A DNA stretch of 13,336 nucleotides from an uncultured Butyricicoccus sp. GTDB taxonomy: Bacteria; Bacillota; Clostridia; Oscillospirales; Butyricicoccaceae. Shown one piece after another: positions 12,571 to 13,336 of this stretch. Position 1 is the first letter of the stretch, and each line of letters begins with the position of its first letter. Under the pieces are notes generated by a model, which had not been told where the DNA came from, did not search any database, and saw only the letters and a program-made list of their open reading frames with translations. The position numbers and the translations under genes are program-made. Where the stretch lies: positions 1 through 13,336 of the forward strand of contig USLE01000009.1 in NCBI GenBank assembly GCA_900555465.1. The letters run 5' to 3'.

Positions 12571-13336
12571 ATGGCAAGAATTGATTCTCTGTCCATCCTG
12601 ATGGACCCGTCCGGCAAGGATAAACTGGCCGAGAAATACGGCCCGGTAATTGAAAACCTCCAGAAAACGACCATTTCCGGTATCCTCAAGAACCGCGACC
12701 TTTCCGGCGACCCGACGACCGGCACTGTAGAGGCGAAGCGCTTCGCCAACGCCGCCAGCAAGGCGTATGGCACCGCGCGAGCCGCTGCAAAGGCCGATCA
12801 GGTCAAGGTCAAGCCCGTTTCGGTGGCTATCGACCAGGACAAGGAACTGCTGGAGGAGATCGAGGAAAAGGACGTCAAGCTGTACGGCGTTGACAACGTC
12901 ATCAACCGCCGCATCACCTCCCACGGCAAGAGCATGGAGCGTGAGCTGGAGCGGGCGTTCTTCCAGTGCGCCAAGGACGAGGGCACGTCTGCGACCCTGA
13001 CGGCCACCGCCATCAACGAAAAGGTGGAGGAACTGATCCAGAAGATCGAGACCACCAAGAACGCTTATGTGGACGGCGTGGATCGCGACATGATCGCGGT
13101 AATTCTGGACACCGCTACCTATGGCGCTATGCGCAATTTCATGGATACCACAGCCCACAATGCCAATGTGGATACCGCGGGACGCGAATTCAGCACTTTC
13201 CACGGCGTCCGCGTTTACTCCAGCGTGTACCTGCCTGACGGCGTGCAGATGATCGCTATGGCAGATGGCGCGGTGGCGCAGCCTGTCATGACCGGCATGG
13301 CCGATCCGGGGAAGATCCAGCTGTCCGAAGCGTATG
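12571..13336 (+). CDS. Major capsid protein, N-terminal 255 residues (runs off window)
   Basis: ATG 12571 follows an AAAAAGGAG site and the frame stays open to the last base, so the C terminus is outside the window. The visible part suits the HK97-type coat protein of the SPP1/A118 group: 'DKLAEKYGPVIENLQKTTISG' N-terminal arm, an extended segment with 'GTVEAKRFANAASKAYGTAR', the long spine helix 'INRRITSHGKSMERELERAFF', then 'VDGVDRDMIAVILDTATYGAMRNF' and 'FSTFHGVRVYSSVYLPDGV' of the A-domain. The HK97 fold is inference from pattern and position after the scaffold. It is expected to be the most abundant head protein, and its expression would depend on the leader upstream of the scaffold gene. 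Confidence 0.5.
   Translation, partial: MARIDSLSILMDPSGKDKLAEKYGPVIENLQKTTISGILKNRDLSGDPTTGTVEAKRFANAASKAYGTARAAAKADQVKVKPVSVAIDQDKELLEEIEEKDVKLYGVDNVINRRITSHGKSMERELERAFFQCAKDEGTSATLTATAINEKVEELIQKIETTKNAYVDGVDRDMIAVILDTATYGAMRNFMDTTAHNANVDTAGREFSTFHGVRVYSSVYLPDGVQMIAMADGAVAQPVMTGMADPGKIQLSEAY

Noticed and set aside
12010..13203. Minus-strand open frame of about 397 codons opposite scaffold and capsid
   Set aside because: The hydrophobic repetitive translation is the reverse of coiled-coil and capsid codons; there is no independent support.

Overview
This window is a stretch of a temperate-type tailed phage or prophage from a Gram-positive Firmicute, most likely a gut member of the Clostridia. 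That host assignment is inference. It rests on strong AGGAGG-type ribosome binding sites, GTG starts, and a SPP1/A118-like set of head genes next to a DnaD-type replication protein and an ArpU-like late regulator. Every supported gene is on the + strand, and most are packed with 4-base ATGA or GTGA stop/start overlaps. No integrase, lysogeny repressor, attachment site, tRNA, rRNA or CRISPR array is visible, so prophage cannot be told from free phage here.

Positions 1-5672 hold the early, DNA-metabolism module. In order these are the end of an SMC/RecN-like ATPase, a probable OB-fold single-strand-binding-like protein, an MBL-fold metallohydrolase, a protein of the family often annotated 'replication terminator protein', a conserved phage protein of unknown function, and a DUF4373/DnaD-type replication initiator with a 15-base tandem repeat in its linker. 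Next comes a broken gene in which the start of an SNF2-type helicase is joined in frame to the middle of a C5 cytosine methyltransferase. An XF1762-family protein and a small cysteine-rich protein follow. The fused gene suggests that an internal deletion removed much of a helicase-methyltransferase segment.

Positions 5717-6124 encode an ArpU/DUF1492-like sigma-region-4 protein, which in related phages controls late genes. Between it and the packaging genes lies a strikingly AT-rich cargo gene of about 1 kb. It has its own candidate promoters, a perfect 9-bp inverted repeat at the promoter/start, and a strong terminator. Its product is a Doc/Fic-type toxin domain followed by a C-terminal region that resembles HicA in pattern. 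No partner antitoxin gene is visible.

Positions 7247-13336 are the packaging and head module: small and large terminase, a 42-residue membrane protein, portal, a small HExxH protein, minor capsid protein 2, scaffold (GP20) and the major capsid protein, which runs off the end of the window. The non-coding gap before the scaffold gene contains a terminator-like hairpin and then a compact set of stems, possibly pseudoknotted, that ends at the scaffold ribosome binding site. This is a candidate structured leader RNA for the two most highly expressed head proteins.
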